This document shows, in pieces, positions 8,159-16,209 of a DNA stretch of 64,000 nucleotides. Positions within the stretch are counted from its first letter, which is position 1, and each line of letters begins with the position of its first letter. Under the pieces are notes generated by a model that ran no database searches, was not told the origin of the DNA, and saw only the letters and a list, made by a program, of their open reading frames with translations. The stretch comes from Cryobacterium zongtaii (GTDB lineage Bacteria; Actinomycetota; Actinomycetes; Actinomycetales; Microbacteriaceae). Made by a program: the position numbers and the translations under genes. Location of the stretch: NCBI RefSeq assembly GCF_002909375.1, contig NZ_PPXD01000008.1, positions 111,705 through 175,704 on the forward strand, given 5' to 3'.

Positions 8159-8185
8159 CAACTGTGTCCGCACGGGGAACAGTTG
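8159..8185. repeat. intergenic palindrome, CAACTG ... CAGTTG
   Basis: An inverted repeat (CAACTGT/ACAGTTG arms) enclosing TCCGCACGGG. The same core, TGTCCGCACGGG followed by AACAGTT, recurs at 15115-15134, so this is a member of a dispersed intergenic repeat. It lies beyond the 3' end of the kinase gene. Confidence 0.5.
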
Positions 8186-8200
8186 CGGCGGCGGGGCCGG

Positions 8201-8965
8201 TCAGGCCGAGGGGATGACCGTGGCGTCGAGGCCGGAGACCCGCAATGTGGCGCGCGGCGCTGACCGTTCGATGAGCACGGCGTTGGCTCCGTCGACGTTC
8301 TCGGCCCAGTCCCGGGCGGCCCCGGGGCTGCGTCCGTGCCGCTGGTGCCGCGCCACCAGGCGCTGCAGACGCTCGGCGCCCGGGGTCTCGCAGAACCACA
8401 CCTCAGCGGCCAGACCGGGCACCAGGTTCCAGGGTTCCCGGTCCACGAGCAGGTAGTTACCCTCGACGATCACGATGCGGGTGCCCGGCTCCACAACCAG
8501 GGCGCCCGCCACCCCCTCGTCGACCGCACGGTCGAAGCTCGGGGCGTAGACCGGGTGGTCGGTCTCGGCCCTGAGCCGTCGCAGCAGCGCCACGAAGCCC
8601 CAGCCGTCGAAGGTGTCGATGGCGCCCTTGCGGTCGTGCCGGCCGAGCCTGTCGAGGGTGGCATTGGCCAGGTGGAAGCCGTCCATCGGCAGGTGCACGG
8701 CCCAGGGAACGGCGGCAGTCGCCCCGGTCGCCGGGCCGGCCGCCGCAGCCGACCCGGCCGCATCCGCATCCACCCCGGCAAGCTCGGTGAGGCGCCGCGC
8801 CAGCCGCTCGGCCAGGGTGGTCTTGCCCGCGCCGGGGCTGCCGGCGATGCCCACAACGATGCGGCCATCGATGGGCAGTAGGCCGAGCACCCGCCGGGCG
8901 AGCAGGTCGAGCGGCGCGGTGTCGCCGGCCGCCTCGGAGGACAAGGCAGCGGACCGGTCAGGCAC
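8201..8965 (-). CDS. P-loop nucleoside/nucleotide kinase-family protein
   Basis: 254 residues. Walker A at about residue 41 (GIAGSPGAGKTTLAERLA), a conserved acceptor region (HLPMDGFHLANATLDRLG), and a Walker B-like strand IVIVEGNYLL. This is the phosphoribulokinase/uridine kinase/pantothenate kinase-like superfamily (FrcK/YFH7 type); the substrate is unknown. GTG at 8965 is only 6 bp after the nucS stop, so it is almost certainly co-transcribed with nucS. No biochemical link between the two is established. Confidence 0.82.
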   Translation of the reverse strand: MPDRSAALSSEAAGDTAPLDLLARRVLGLLPIDGRIVVGIAGSPGAGKTTLAERLARRLTELAGVDADAAGSAAAAGPATGATAAVPWAVHLPMDGFHLANATLDRLGRHDRKGAIDTFDGWGFVALLRRLRAETDHPVYAPSFDRAVDEGVAGALVVEPGTRIVIVEGNYLLVDREPWNLVPGLAAEVWFCETPGAERLQRLVARHQRHGRSPGAARDWAENVDGANAVLIERSAPRATLRVSGLDATVIPSA

Positions 8966-8971
8966 GGGAGC

Positions 8972-9667
8972 CTAGAAGAGCTTGGACGCGGTGTCGTCGA
9001 GCCCGCGCATGGCGTCGTAGTCGAGCACTAGGCAGCGGATGCCGCGGTCCTCGGCCAGCGTGCGCGCCTGCGGCTTGATCTGCTGCGCGGCGAACACGCC
9101 CACCACGGGCGCCAGGTGCGGGTCGCGGTTCATCAGCTCGAGGTAGCGGGTGAGCTGCTCGACGCCGTCGATGTCGCCGCGGCGCTTGAGTTCCACGGCC
9201 ACCGAGGCGCCCTGGGCGTCCCTGGCCAGGATGTCGACGGGGCCGATCGCCGTCATGTACTCGCGGCGCACGAGGGTGTGGCCGTCGCCGAGCAGGTGAA
9301 TGTGCTCGGCGAGGAGCTTCTGCAGGTGCGCCTCGACGCCGTCCTTGATGAGGCCCGGGTCGATGCCGAGTTCGTGGGCGGAGTCGTGCTCAACGTCGTA
9401 GAGGCTCACGATGAGCTGGTCGGCGGTCTTGGCGTGCGTCACGGTCCACAGCTCGGTGATCCCGGCCTCGGCCTGCAGCTCGTCGGGCGCCGAGACGGCC
9501 AGGCTGCACGGCGGGCTCATCCAGTTGAGCGGCTTGTACGAGCCGCCGTCCGAGTGCACGAGCAGGCTGCCGTCGGACTTGAGCATGAGCAGGCGGGTGG
9601 CCAGCGGCAAATGCGCGCTGAGCCGTCCGGCGTAGTCAACTGAACATCTTGCTATTACGAGGCGCAC
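8972..9667 (-). CDS. nucS: endonuclease NucS/EndoMS, mismatch-specific
   Basis: 231 residues, the normal length for NucS. The N-terminal dimerisation/DNA-binding domain includes [20 protein letters not shown]; the C-terminal PD-(D/E)XK-type nuclease domain carries [23 protein letters not shown] (catalytic Asp, Glu and Lys) and YLELMNRD. The C-terminal KLF tail resembles the beta-clamp-interacting end. NucS replaces MutS/MutL in most actinobacteria by cutting both strands at mismatches. GTG at 9667 is preceded by TAAGCT and 6 nt; that -10 overlaps the stop codon of the upstream MFS gene. Confidence 0.95.
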   Translation of the reverse strand: MRLVIARCSVDYAGRLSAHLPLATRLLMLKSDGSLLVHSDGGSYKPLNWMSPPCSLAVSAPDELQAEAGITELWTVTHAKTADQLIVSLYDVEHDSAHELGIDPGLIKDGVEAHLQKLLAEHIHLLGDGHTLVRREYMTAIGPVDILARDAQGASVAVELKRRGDIDGVEQLTRYLELMNRDPHLAPVVGVFAAQQIKPQARTLAEDRGIRCLVLDYDAMRGLDDTASKLF

Positions 9668-9673
9668 TGAACG

Positions 9674-9679
9674 AGCTTA
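9674..9679 (-). promoter_or_regulatory. -10 element TAAGCT for nucS, overlapping MFS stop codon
   Basis: Minus-strand TAAGCT, 6 nt, then GTG at 9667. Its first three bases are the TAA stop of the upstream transporter. Confidence 0.5.
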
Positions 9680-10912
9680 ACCGGCGGCGGCGGTCTGCGC
9701 GCGCTCGCGGGCCGCCGGGGCGGCCAGCCCGGCGAGGGCCATGAGCACGACGATCACGAACAGGGCGTTCAGGATGCCCCACTGCTCGCCGATCAGGCCC
9801 AACACCGGTGGCCCGACCAGAAATGCGAAATAGCCGATCATGGCTACGGCGCTCACCCGGGCGGCCGCGTTTGCGGTGTCATCCGCGGCGGCCGACATGC
9901 CCACCGGGAAGCCGAGCGAGGCGCCGAGGCCCCACAGCACGGTGCCGACGATGAGCAGCCAGATGGCCGGCGCCAGGATCACCAGCAACAGGCCGGCCAC
10001 GCCGAGAACCGAGCAGGCCCGCAGCACCGGAACCCGGCCGAACCTGTCCAGCACCGGGCCGCCGAGCACCCGGCCCACCGTCATCGCCGAGACGAACACC
10101 CCGAAGACCAGCGCCCCGGTGGCGTCGCTCTGGCCGTGCCCGTCGACCACGGCCAGGGCCAGCCAGTCGCTGGCCGATCCCTCGGCGAAGGTCATGCCCA
10201 GCACGATCACCCCGATCAGCAGGATGCTCGGGTCGCGCCACACCGCGAGGCTGGTGCGCATCCGTTCGACCCAGTTCGGCCGCACGACGGTGTGCGCGGC
10301 GGACTGGTCTGCGGGGTCGCCGAGGGCCGGGCGGAGCGGCACGAACCGGACCGCGATCGCGGCGGCGGCCAGCGCGAGGGCGGCGACGAGGCTGAGGTGC
10401 CAGACCACCGACACGGCGAGGGCGGCGGCCCCGGCGCCGAGCAGCGCCCCGGCCACGGTGCCCAGGCTGAAGCAGGCGTGCAGCAACGGCATCAGGGTGA
10501 TGCCGAGTTCGCGTTCGACCGCTGCCCCCTCGACGTTCATCATGACGTCGGTCGAACCCATGCCGAAGCCCACCAGGGCCAGGGCGGTGAACGCGATCGG
10601 CGACGACCCCCACACCGTGGCCGCGGCGCCCACCAGGACCAGACCTGCCGAGGAGGTGGCGATGCTGATCACCAGGGCCCGGCGGGCGCCGAACGCCGAC
10701 AGCAGCCAGACGGCCGCGACGAGTCCGAGAATGGATCCGGCGGAGAGCCCGAAGATCAGCAGGCCCACCTGGTCGGTGCGGAGCGCCAGGTCGTCGCGCA
10801 CGGTGGGGATCCGGGACACCCACGACGCCAGCCCGAGCCCGCTCACAAAAAACAGCATGAAGATGGCGTTCCGCCAGCGGGTGAGTTCGCGCCGTCCGCG
10901 AGTCTTCGTCAT
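9677..10912 (-). CDS. MFS transporter (YbjJ-like)
   Basis: 411 residues and about 12 membrane helices. The N-terminal segment SGLGLASWVSRIPTVRDDL and the loop signature between helices 2 and 3 fit the YbjJ-like MFS group; the substrate is unknown. ATG at 10912 was chosen because TAGCGT lies 7 nt upstream; a GTG three codons earlier (10921) would overlap that element. It is followed directly by nucS on the same strand. Confidence 0.85.
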   Translation of the reverse strand: MTKTRGRRELTRWRNAIFMLFFVSGLGLASWVSRIPTVRDDLALRTDQVGLLIFGLSAGSILGLVAAVWLLSAFGARRALVISIATSSAGLVLVGAAATVWGSSPIAFTALALVGFGMGSTDVMMNVEGAAVERELGITLMPLLHACFSLGTVAGALLGAGAAALAVSVVWHLSLVAALALAAAAIAVRFVPLRPALGDPADQSAAHTVVRPNWVERMRTSLAVWRDPSILLIGVIVLGMTFAEGSASDWLALAVVDGHGQSDATGALVFGVFVSAMTVGRVLGGPVLDRFGRVPVLRACSVLGVAGLLLVILAPAIWLLIVGTVLWGLGASLGFPVGMSAAADDTANAAARVSAVAMIGYFAFLVGPPVLGLIGEQWGILNALFVIVVLMALAGLAAPAARERAQTAAAG

Positions 10913-10919
10913 TCCACCC

Positions 10920-10925
10920 ACGCTA
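10920..10925 (-). promoter_or_regulatory. -10 element TAGCGT for the MFS gene
   Basis: Minus-strand TAGCGT, 7 nt, then ATG at 10912. Confidence 0.4.
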
Positions 10926-10932
10926 CCGCCCC

Positions 10933-10993
10933 CGCGAACTGTGAGCTGAGCCCCGGAAATCGAGAGATCCCGGGGCTTTTCTCACAGTTCGCG
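10933..10993. repeat. long palindromic element, family 1 copy A (terminator-like)
   Basis: Left arm CGCGAACTGTGAG then AGCCCCGG; right arm CCGGGGCT then TTT and CTCACAGTTCGCG. The arms pair over about 23 nt with a short internal mismatch. It lies 6 bp beyond the MATE stop (minus strand) and before the MFS promoter, so it probably ends the MATE transcript. A near-identical copy is at 19181-19233. Confidence 0.7.
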
Positions 10994-10999
10994 GACCGG

Positions 11000-12328
11000 T
11001 CAGGCGCCCAGGCGCACCCAGTGGGTGCCTCGGGCGCGCACGGACAGGGTCACCGCTCTGGCGCCGAGGAAACCGAAGACGAACGCGGCCATCAGCCAAG
11101 CCAGCCCCGCGGCACCGGCGGGAGCGAAGAGCAGCACCAGGCCGGCCAGCGGGACGAAGGCGGCCAGGTTGACCAGGCCGGTGATCGCGAGATAGCGGGC
11201 GTCGCCGGCACCGATCAGCACCCCATCGAGCACAAAGACCAGGCCGCCCAGCGGCACGGACAGGCCGAGCACCACGAGGGTCGGCGGCAGCAGCGCGGTG
11301 ACCTCAGCGGCGTTGGTGAATACCCCGCCGAGCACCCCGCTGGCGGCCACCACGACCAGGCCGAGCAGCACGCCGCCGCCGATGCCCCACTCCAGGCAGC
11401 GCCGCAGCACCTGGCGCACCTGCTGCAGGTCGCCGGCACCGAGACCCCGGCCCACCAGGGCCTGCGCGGCGATGGCGAGGGCGTCGAGGGCGAAGGCCAG
11501 CGTGGCGAACAGGGTCATCGCGATCTGGAATGCCGCGAGCTCGGGGGAGCCGAGGCTGGTGGCCACAAAAACCGCCAACAGCATGGCGGCGCGAAGGCTC
11601 GCGGTGCGCAGGAACAACCAGCCGCCGCTGGTGGCCCCGCGGAGCAGCCCCGCACGGTGCGGTCGGAGCGGCGCACGCTCGCGGCGGGCGTGCCGCACGA
11701 CGATGACCAGATACACGGCCACCATGCCCCACTGGGCGAGCACCGTGCCCAGCGCCGACCCGATCAGGCCCAAGCCCAGCCCGTAGATGAACCACAGATT
11801 GAGCAGGATGTTGGTCAGGAAGCCGAGCCCGGCGACCCAGAGCGGGGTGCGGGTGTCCTGCAGGCCGCGCAGCAGTCCGGTCGCGGCGAAGACCAGCAGC
11901 ATCGCGGGCACACCCAGCATCGACAGGGCCAGATAGTCGGCGGCGGCGCGGGTCACCTCGGGGTCGGCACCGAACGCGGCCACCAGCGCGGGGGCCGCGA
12001 ACCAGCCGGCCACGGCGAGCACGGCGCCGAGGCCGAGCGCAAGCCACAGGCCATCCACCCCCACCGACACCGCACGGCGCCGGTCGCCGACACCGAGCCA
12101 GCGGGCCACGGCGGGGGTGGTGCTGTACGCGAGGAACACCATCAGCCCGATGATGGTCTGCAGCACCGCGCTGGCCAGGCCGAGACCGGCCAGTGGCACC
12201 GCGCCGAGGTGGCCGACCATGGCCGAGTCGGACAGCAGGAACAGGGGCTCGGCGATGAGGGCGCCGAGGGCAGGCAGGGCCAGCCGGCGGATCTCACGGT
12301 CGATGGGTTGCGGGCGTAGAAGTTCGAT
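11000..12328 (-). CDS. MATE-family efflux transporter with probable AUC start
   Basis: 442 residues from the proposed start, the usual size for the DinF-like MATE branch with 12 helices. The hallmark N-terminus (PIDREIRRLALPALGALIAE, then PLFLLSDSAMVGHLG) is in frame but lies upstream of the first ATG (12220). Between the in-frame TAG and that ATG there is no ATG, GTG or TTG. A -10 element TAGAGT (12335-12340) sits exactly 6 nt before ATC at 12328, the spacing seen at other leaderless genes here. Initiation at AUC, or an ATG-to-ATC change, is inferred; conventional callers would give 12220 (406 aa, missing most of helix 1). It likely exports cationic or drug-like compounds by ion antiport. 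It diverges from the ABC genes at 12398. Confidence 0.85.
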   Translation of the reverse strand: MELLRPQPIDREIRRLALPALGALIAEPLFLLSDSAMVGHLGAVPLAGLGLASAVLQTIIGLMVFLAYSTTPAVARWLGVGDRRRAVSVGVDGLWLALGLGAVLAVAGWFAAPALVAAFGADPEVTRAAADYLALSMLGVPAMLLVFAATGLLRGLQDTRTPLWVAGLGFLTNILLNLWFIYGLGLGLIGSALGTVLAQWGMVAVYLVIVVRHARRERAPLRPHRAGLLRGATSGGWLFLRTASLRAAMLLAVFVATSLGSPELAAFQIAMTLFATLAFALDALAIAAQALVGRGLGAGDLQQVRQVLRRCLEWGIGGGVLLGLVVVAASGVLGGVFTNAAEVTALLPPTLVVLGLSVPLGGLVFVLDGVLIGAGDARYLAITGLVNLAAFVPLAGLVLLFAPAGAAGLAWLMAAFVFGFLGARAVTLSVRARGTHWVRLGA

Positions 12329-12334
12329 GCTTCG

Positions 12335-12340
12335 ACTCTA
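12335..12340 (-). promoter_or_regulatory. -10 element TAGAGT for the MATE gene
   Basis: Minus-strand TAGAGT, then CGAAGC (6 nt), then ATC at 12328. This fixes the likely transcript 5' end on the unusual start codon. Confidence 0.5.
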
Positions 12341-12384
12341 GTTATCCGCACCGACGGGGGAGGACGCCGACCAAGGTTCGGGCG

Positions 12385-12390
12385 TAGTCT
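12385..12390 (+). promoter_or_regulatory. -10 element TAGTCT for the ABC exporter pair
   Basis: TAGTCT, 7 nt, then ATG at 12398. Confidence 0.4.
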
Positions 12391-12397
12391 CACGGCT

Positions 12398-13390
12398 ATG
12401 AGCCCCGTTGTTCAGACGCGTGACCTCACCAAGCGGTTCGGCCGGGTGCAGGCCCTCGCCGGCCTCGACCTGTCGGTGGCCGAGGGGGAGGTGCACGGTT
12501 TCGTCGGCCCGAACGGCGCGGGCAAATCCACCACCATCCGCATCCTGCTCGGCCTGATGCGCGCCGGCGGCGGCTCGGCCAGCGTGCTCGGCGGTGATCC
12601 CTGGGCGGATGCCTCCGCGCTGCATCGCCGCATCGCCTACGTCCCCGGCGACGTGAGCCTGTGGCCCAACCTCTCCGGCGGCGAGGCCATCGACCTGCTC
12701 GCCCGGCTGCGCGGGGCCCGCACCGCCGATCCGGCCTACCAGGCGCGGCGCCGGCAGTTGCTGGAGCGCTTCCAGCTCGACCCGACCAAAAAGGGCCGCA
12801 CCTACTCGACGGGCAACCGGCAGAAGGTGGCCCTCGTCGCGGCGCTCGCCGTGCCCGCCGACCTGCTCATCCTCGACGAACCCACCTCGGGCCTTGACCC
12901 GCTGATGGATACCGTTTTCAGGGCCGAGATCGTCGCCGCGGCCGCCGACGGTGCCACGGTGTTGCTCTCCAGCCACATCCTCAGCGAGGTCGAGCGCCTC
13001 TGCGACCGGGTGAGCATCATCCGCTCCGGCCGGATCATCGAGACCGGTACCCTGGCCGAGCTGCGCCACCTCACCCGCACCGAGGTGGCCTTCGCCGCCG
13101 CCGGGCTCACGGATGCCCAACTGGCCGGCCTCGCCGCACGGCTGCCGGGCGCGCGTGACCTCTCGGTCGGTGACGACAGGGTGAGCTTCACAGTCGACGC
13201 CCAGGCGCTGCCCGGGATGCTGCCGGTACTCGCCGAGCTGCGGGTGCAGGGGCTCACCGTTGCGCCGCCCACCCTGGAGAGCCTGTTCCTGCGCCACTAC
13301 GATGACGCGTCGGCGGCCCCGAACGGGCCGGAGAACGTCGATTCAGACCCGGCCGGCGCTCACTCTCCGCAGCACCGGCACCGGCGATGA
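12398..13390 (+). CDS. ABC transporter ATP-binding protein (polyketide/drug exporter type)
   Basis: 330 residues. Walker A GPNGAGKSTT (about residue 39), Q-loop, a variant signature STGNRQK in place of LSGGQ, Walker B LLILDEPTSGLDPL, and the H-loop His in LLSSHILSEVERL. The C-terminal about 100 residues form the DrrA-like extension. Its stop overlaps the permease start by 4 nt (ATGA), so the two form one exporter. The substrate is unknown; the family includes antibiotic self-resistance exporters. A TAGTCT element lies 7 nt before the ATG. Confidence 0.92.
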   Translation: MSPVVQTRDLTKRFGRVQALAGLDLSVAEGEVHGFVGPNGAGKSTTIRILLGLMRAGGGSASVLGGDPWADASALHRRIAYVPGDVSLWPNLSGGEAIDLLARLRGARTADPAYQARRRQLLERFQLDPTKKGRTYSTGNRQKVALVAALAVPADLLILDEPTSGLDPLMDTVFRAEIVAAAADGATVLLSSHILSEVERLCDRVSIIRSGRIIETGTLAELRHLTRTEVAFAAAGLTDAQLAGLAARLPGARDLSVGDDRVSFTVDAQALPGMLPVLAELRVQGLTVAPPTLESLFLRHYDDASAAPNGPENVDSDPAGAHSPQHRHRR

Positions 13391-15060
13391 CGGCCCCGGC
13401 AGCCCCGGCACGCCAGGCCGCCCCGACGTACGTGCGAGCAGCGGTGCCCACCCTGTGGCCGATGCTGCGGCTGCGGCTGCGACGGGACCGCGTGCAACTG
13501 CCGATCTGGCTCCTCTCGCTTGCGGCTGTCGCGTTGCTCGCCGGTATCGCCGTGCCCGCCAGTTTCGGCACCCTCGCCGACCGGGAAGCTCTCGTGCAGA
13601 TCGCCGTGGGCACGCCGAGCATCCTGATGCTCCGCGGCGAACCGAGGGGCCCCACCACCGACGCGTTGCTGTTCTTCAGCATGTTCGCCAACCTCGCCGC
13701 CGCCGTGGCGTTCATGAGCACGTTCCTCGCGGTGCGGCACAGCCGCGCGGAGGAGGAGGCCGGCCGCAGCGAGCTGATCGGCGCCACCGTCGCCGGACGG
13801 GTGGTGCCGCTGTTGGCCACGGTGCTGTTCGGCGTCGTCGCGAGCCTGGCCGCGGGAGCCGCGGTGGCGCTGGCCCTGGTCATCGCCGGGCTCGACCCGC
13901 TCGGCTCGCTCGTCACGGGAGCCGCTCTGGCCGCTACCGGCGTCGCGTTTCTCGGTGTGGGGGTGGTGGCCGCGCAACTGATGCGCACCTCCCGGGGTGC
14001 GAACGGACTGGCGGCCGCCGTGGTCGGTCTGGCCTATGTGCTGCGCGCCGCCGGCGACGCGGGCGGCACCCCGTCCGCCGACGGGCTGAGCCTGACGAGC
14101 GCCTGGCCGAGCTGGCTGTCCCCGATCGGCTGGGGCCAGCGCGCTCGTGCGTTCACCGAGAACAACCCGGCACCGCTGCTGCTGTCGGTCGCCCTAGCCG
14201 GCCTGCTCGTGGCCGTTGCCGTACTGCTGCAGTCCCGCCGCGACACCGGCTCGAGCGTCTTCGCCGAGCGGGCCGGCCGACCGGCGGCCGGCTGGCTGCT
14301 GCACGGCTCGCTGGGACTGGCCTGGCGGCTGCACTGGCCCGCGATTCTCGGCTGGGCCATCACCGGGCTGCTGTTCGGGCTTCTGGCGGGCAGTCTCGGC
14401 GAGACCGTGGTCGAGCTGATGGAGGGGAACCCGGTCTTCCAGAGTGTGCTGGTGGGCCTGGCCGGTGGCCGGGGCGCGATCATCGACCTGTTCACCGCGA
14501 CCCTGTTCAGCCTGGTCGGGGTGCTGGCCACGGTCGCCGGGATCCAGGCGATGCTCCGGGCGCGTCAGGAGGAGGCCGCCGGGGTGGCCGAGGCCATGCT
14601 CAGCACGAGCCTTGGCCGCATCCGCTGGCTGTTCGACTACCTCATCGTCGGCCTGGCCGGGATCGTGCTGGTGCTCGCGGCCGCCGTGGCCGGTGCGGCT
14701 GCCGGGCTCCTCCGTTCCGCGAACGCCGGCGACCGCATCGACAGCGTGCTGGCGGCCGGTGCCGCCCAGCTACCGGCGGCGCTGCTGCTGCTCAGCGTCG
14801 CCGCGGTGCTCGTGGCGCTGCTGCCGCGCCTGAGTATCGGCCTGAGCTGGGGTCTGTTGCTCGCCGCGGTGGTCGTGGGTCAGTTCGGCGACCTGCTCGA
14901 CCTGCCCCAGTGGCTGCGCGACCTCTCACCGTTCAGCCACACGCCGATCGTGGCGGCCGCGGAGGTGGACTGGAGCGGGGCCTGGTGGATGCCGGCGCTG
15001 GCCGTACTGCTGGCGGCCGTGGCGGCCGTGGGCATCCGCCGCCGCGACCTCGCGCTCTAG
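13387..15060 (+). CDS. ABC transporter permease (exporter of polyketide antibiotics type)
   Basis: 557 residues with about 12 hydrophobic helices in two similar halves (about 20-290 and 300-555), the layout of the large single-chain permeases that pair with DrrA-like ATPases. The segment AFMSTFLAVRHSRAEEEAGR after the first helices and its counterpart AMLRARQEEAAGVAEAML in the second half are the coupling regions repeated in each half. It is translationally coupled to the ATPase gene. It ends just before a long inverted repeat shared with the convergent oxidoreductase gene. Confidence 0.9.
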   Translation: MTAPAAPARQAAPTYVRAAVPTLWPMLRLRLRRDRVQLPIWLLSLAAVALLAGIAVPASFGTLADREALVQIAVGTPSILMLRGEPRGPTTDALLFFSMFANLAAAVAFMSTFLAVRHSRAEEEAGRSELIGATVAGRVVPLLATVLFGVVASLAAGAAVALALVIAGLDPLGSLVTGAALAATGVAFLGVGVVAAQLMRTSRGANGLAAAVVGLAYVLRAAGDAGGTPSADGLSLTSAWPSWLSPIGWGQRARAFTENNPAPLLLSVALAGLLVAVAVLLQSRRDTGSSVFAERAGRPAAGWLLHGSLGLAWRLHWPAILGWAITGLLFGLLAGSLGETVVELMEGNPVFQSVLVGLAGGRGAIIDLFTATLFSLVGVLATVAGIQAMLRARQEEAAGVAEAMLSTSLGRIRWLFDYLIVGLAGIVLVLAAAVAGAAAGLLRSANAGDRIDSVLAAGAAQLPAALLLLSVAAVLVALLPRLSIGLSWGLLLAAVVVGQFGDLLDLPQWLRDLSPFSHTPIVAAAEVDWSGAWWMPALAVLLAAVAAVGIRRRDLAL

Positions 15061-15071
15061 CTGGCCCTCAG

Positions 15072-15131
15072 TGTTGCCCATGCGGACACCTGCGCCCGGC
15101 GTACCGGCCACAGTTGTCCGCACGGGCAACA
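15072..15131. repeat. 17-bp inverted repeat, bidirectional terminator-like (family 2)
   Basis: Arms 15072-15088 (TGTTGCCCATGCGGACA) and 15115-15131 (TGTCCGCACGGGCAACA) pair with one mismatch. It lies between the 3' ends of two convergent genes (stops at 15060 and 15140). The right arm matches the palindrome at 8159-8185. No strong T-run follows, so termination is inferred from position. Confidence 0.55.
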
Positions 15132-15139
15132 GTTACGTC

Positions 15140-16069
15140 TTACGGCAGGATGACGAGCTTGCCGCGCGCGCCGGACTCGAAGTCGTCGAATGCCTCGGCA
15201 ACGTCGGCGAGGGCGTAGCTGCCCTGAACGGTCACGGAGGTGCGGCCGGCGGCGAGGCTCTCGGCCAGGCGGGTCAGCACCTCGGGGGTGGGGTCGGCGA
15301 GGATCGGGACCACGGTGACGGTGTCGGTGCCGAGCTGGTCGGGCGAGCCGATCAGGGTGGAGACCAGGCGACCGCCGGCTCGCAGCGCCGGCAGCACGGT
15401 GGCCGCGTCGCCGGCGAAGTGCAGCACCACGTCGACACCGTCGGGGTGGGCGGCGAGCACGGCCTCGCTGAGGTTCTGGGTGTGGTCAACGACCTCGCTG
15501 GCGCCGAGCAGGCGCACCTGGGCGATGCCGAGGGCGGTGCGGGCGGTGGCGATCACGGTGGCGCCGGCCGCGGCGGCGAGCTGCAGCGCCTGGTTGCCGA
15601 CACCGCCGGTGGCGCCGACGACCAGTACGGTGCTGCCGGCGCTGAGCTCGGCGGCATCCACGGCGGCCTGCGCTGCCGTACCGGCCAGCCCGAGGGCGGC
15701 GCCGCGGGCGAAGTCGACCTGCTCGGGCAGCTTCGCCAGGCCCGTCGCGACGGGGACAACCACGAACTCGCCGAACGAACCGTCACCCAGGTGGGCCTTG
15801 GTGACGACGCCGAAGACCCGGTCACCCACGGCGTATGCGGTGACGTCGTCGCCGACGGCATCCACGATCCCCGCGAAGTCCTTGCCCAGCACCACCGGGA
15901 ACCGGTGCTCCATCAGGCCATTGAGGTAGCCGGCGGCCACGGCCAGGTCGAACCCGTTGACGGATGCCGCGTGCACGCGCACGCGGACCTCTCCCGCAGA
16001 CGGCTGAGGGGTGTCGATCTCGGTCAGTTCGAGGGCGGAGCCGAACTCGGGCAGGGTGATGACGCGCAT
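15140..16069 (-). CDS. NADP-dependent MDR-family oxidoreductase (quinone reductase-like)
   Basis: 309 residues. GroES-like N-terminal half (VRVHAASVNGFDLAVAAGYL, VVLGKDFAGIV) and a Rossmann half with VLVVGATGGVGNQALQLAAA (the NADPH-binding GxxGGVG). The structural zinc Cys cluster of alcohol dehydrogenases is absent, as expected of zinc-free quinone oxidoreductases. ATG at 16069 has an AGGAG site; longer in-frame starts lack one. The substrate is not predictable; the usual annotation is NADP-dependent oxidoreductase. Confidence 0.9.
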   Translation of the reverse strand: MRVITLPEFGSALELTEIDTPQPSAGEVRVRVHAASVNGFDLAVAAGYLNGLMEHRFPVVLGKDFAGIVDAVGDDVTAYAVGDRVFGVVTKAHLGDGSFGEFVVVPVATGLAKLPEQVDFARGAALGLAGTAAQAAVDAAELSAGSTVLVVGATGGVGNQALQLAAAAGATVIATARTALGIAQVRLLGASEVVDHTQNLSEAVLAAHPDGVDVVLHFAGDAATVLPALRAGGRLVSTLIGSPDQLGTDTVTVVPILADPTPEVLTRLAESLAAGRTSVTVQGSYALADVAEAFDDFESGARGKLVILP

Positions 16070-16197
16070 GGGGATCTCCTGGGTCGAGGGCGACCCGTGT
16101 GGAGCGCCGTTGTCCTTATGCTCCCATGCCGCCGCATCGCCCACCACGGCCCATGGTCCCACGCCCGCTACATCCCCCACCATTTCACGGTGAGGTT

Positions 16198-16203
16198 TAG
16201 GCT
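16198..16203 (+). promoter_or_regulatory. -10 element TAGGCT for the M13 peptidase gene
   Basis: TAGGCT, 6 nt, then ATG at 16210; leaderless geometry. Confidence 0.5.
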
Positions 16204-16209
16204 GGTGCG

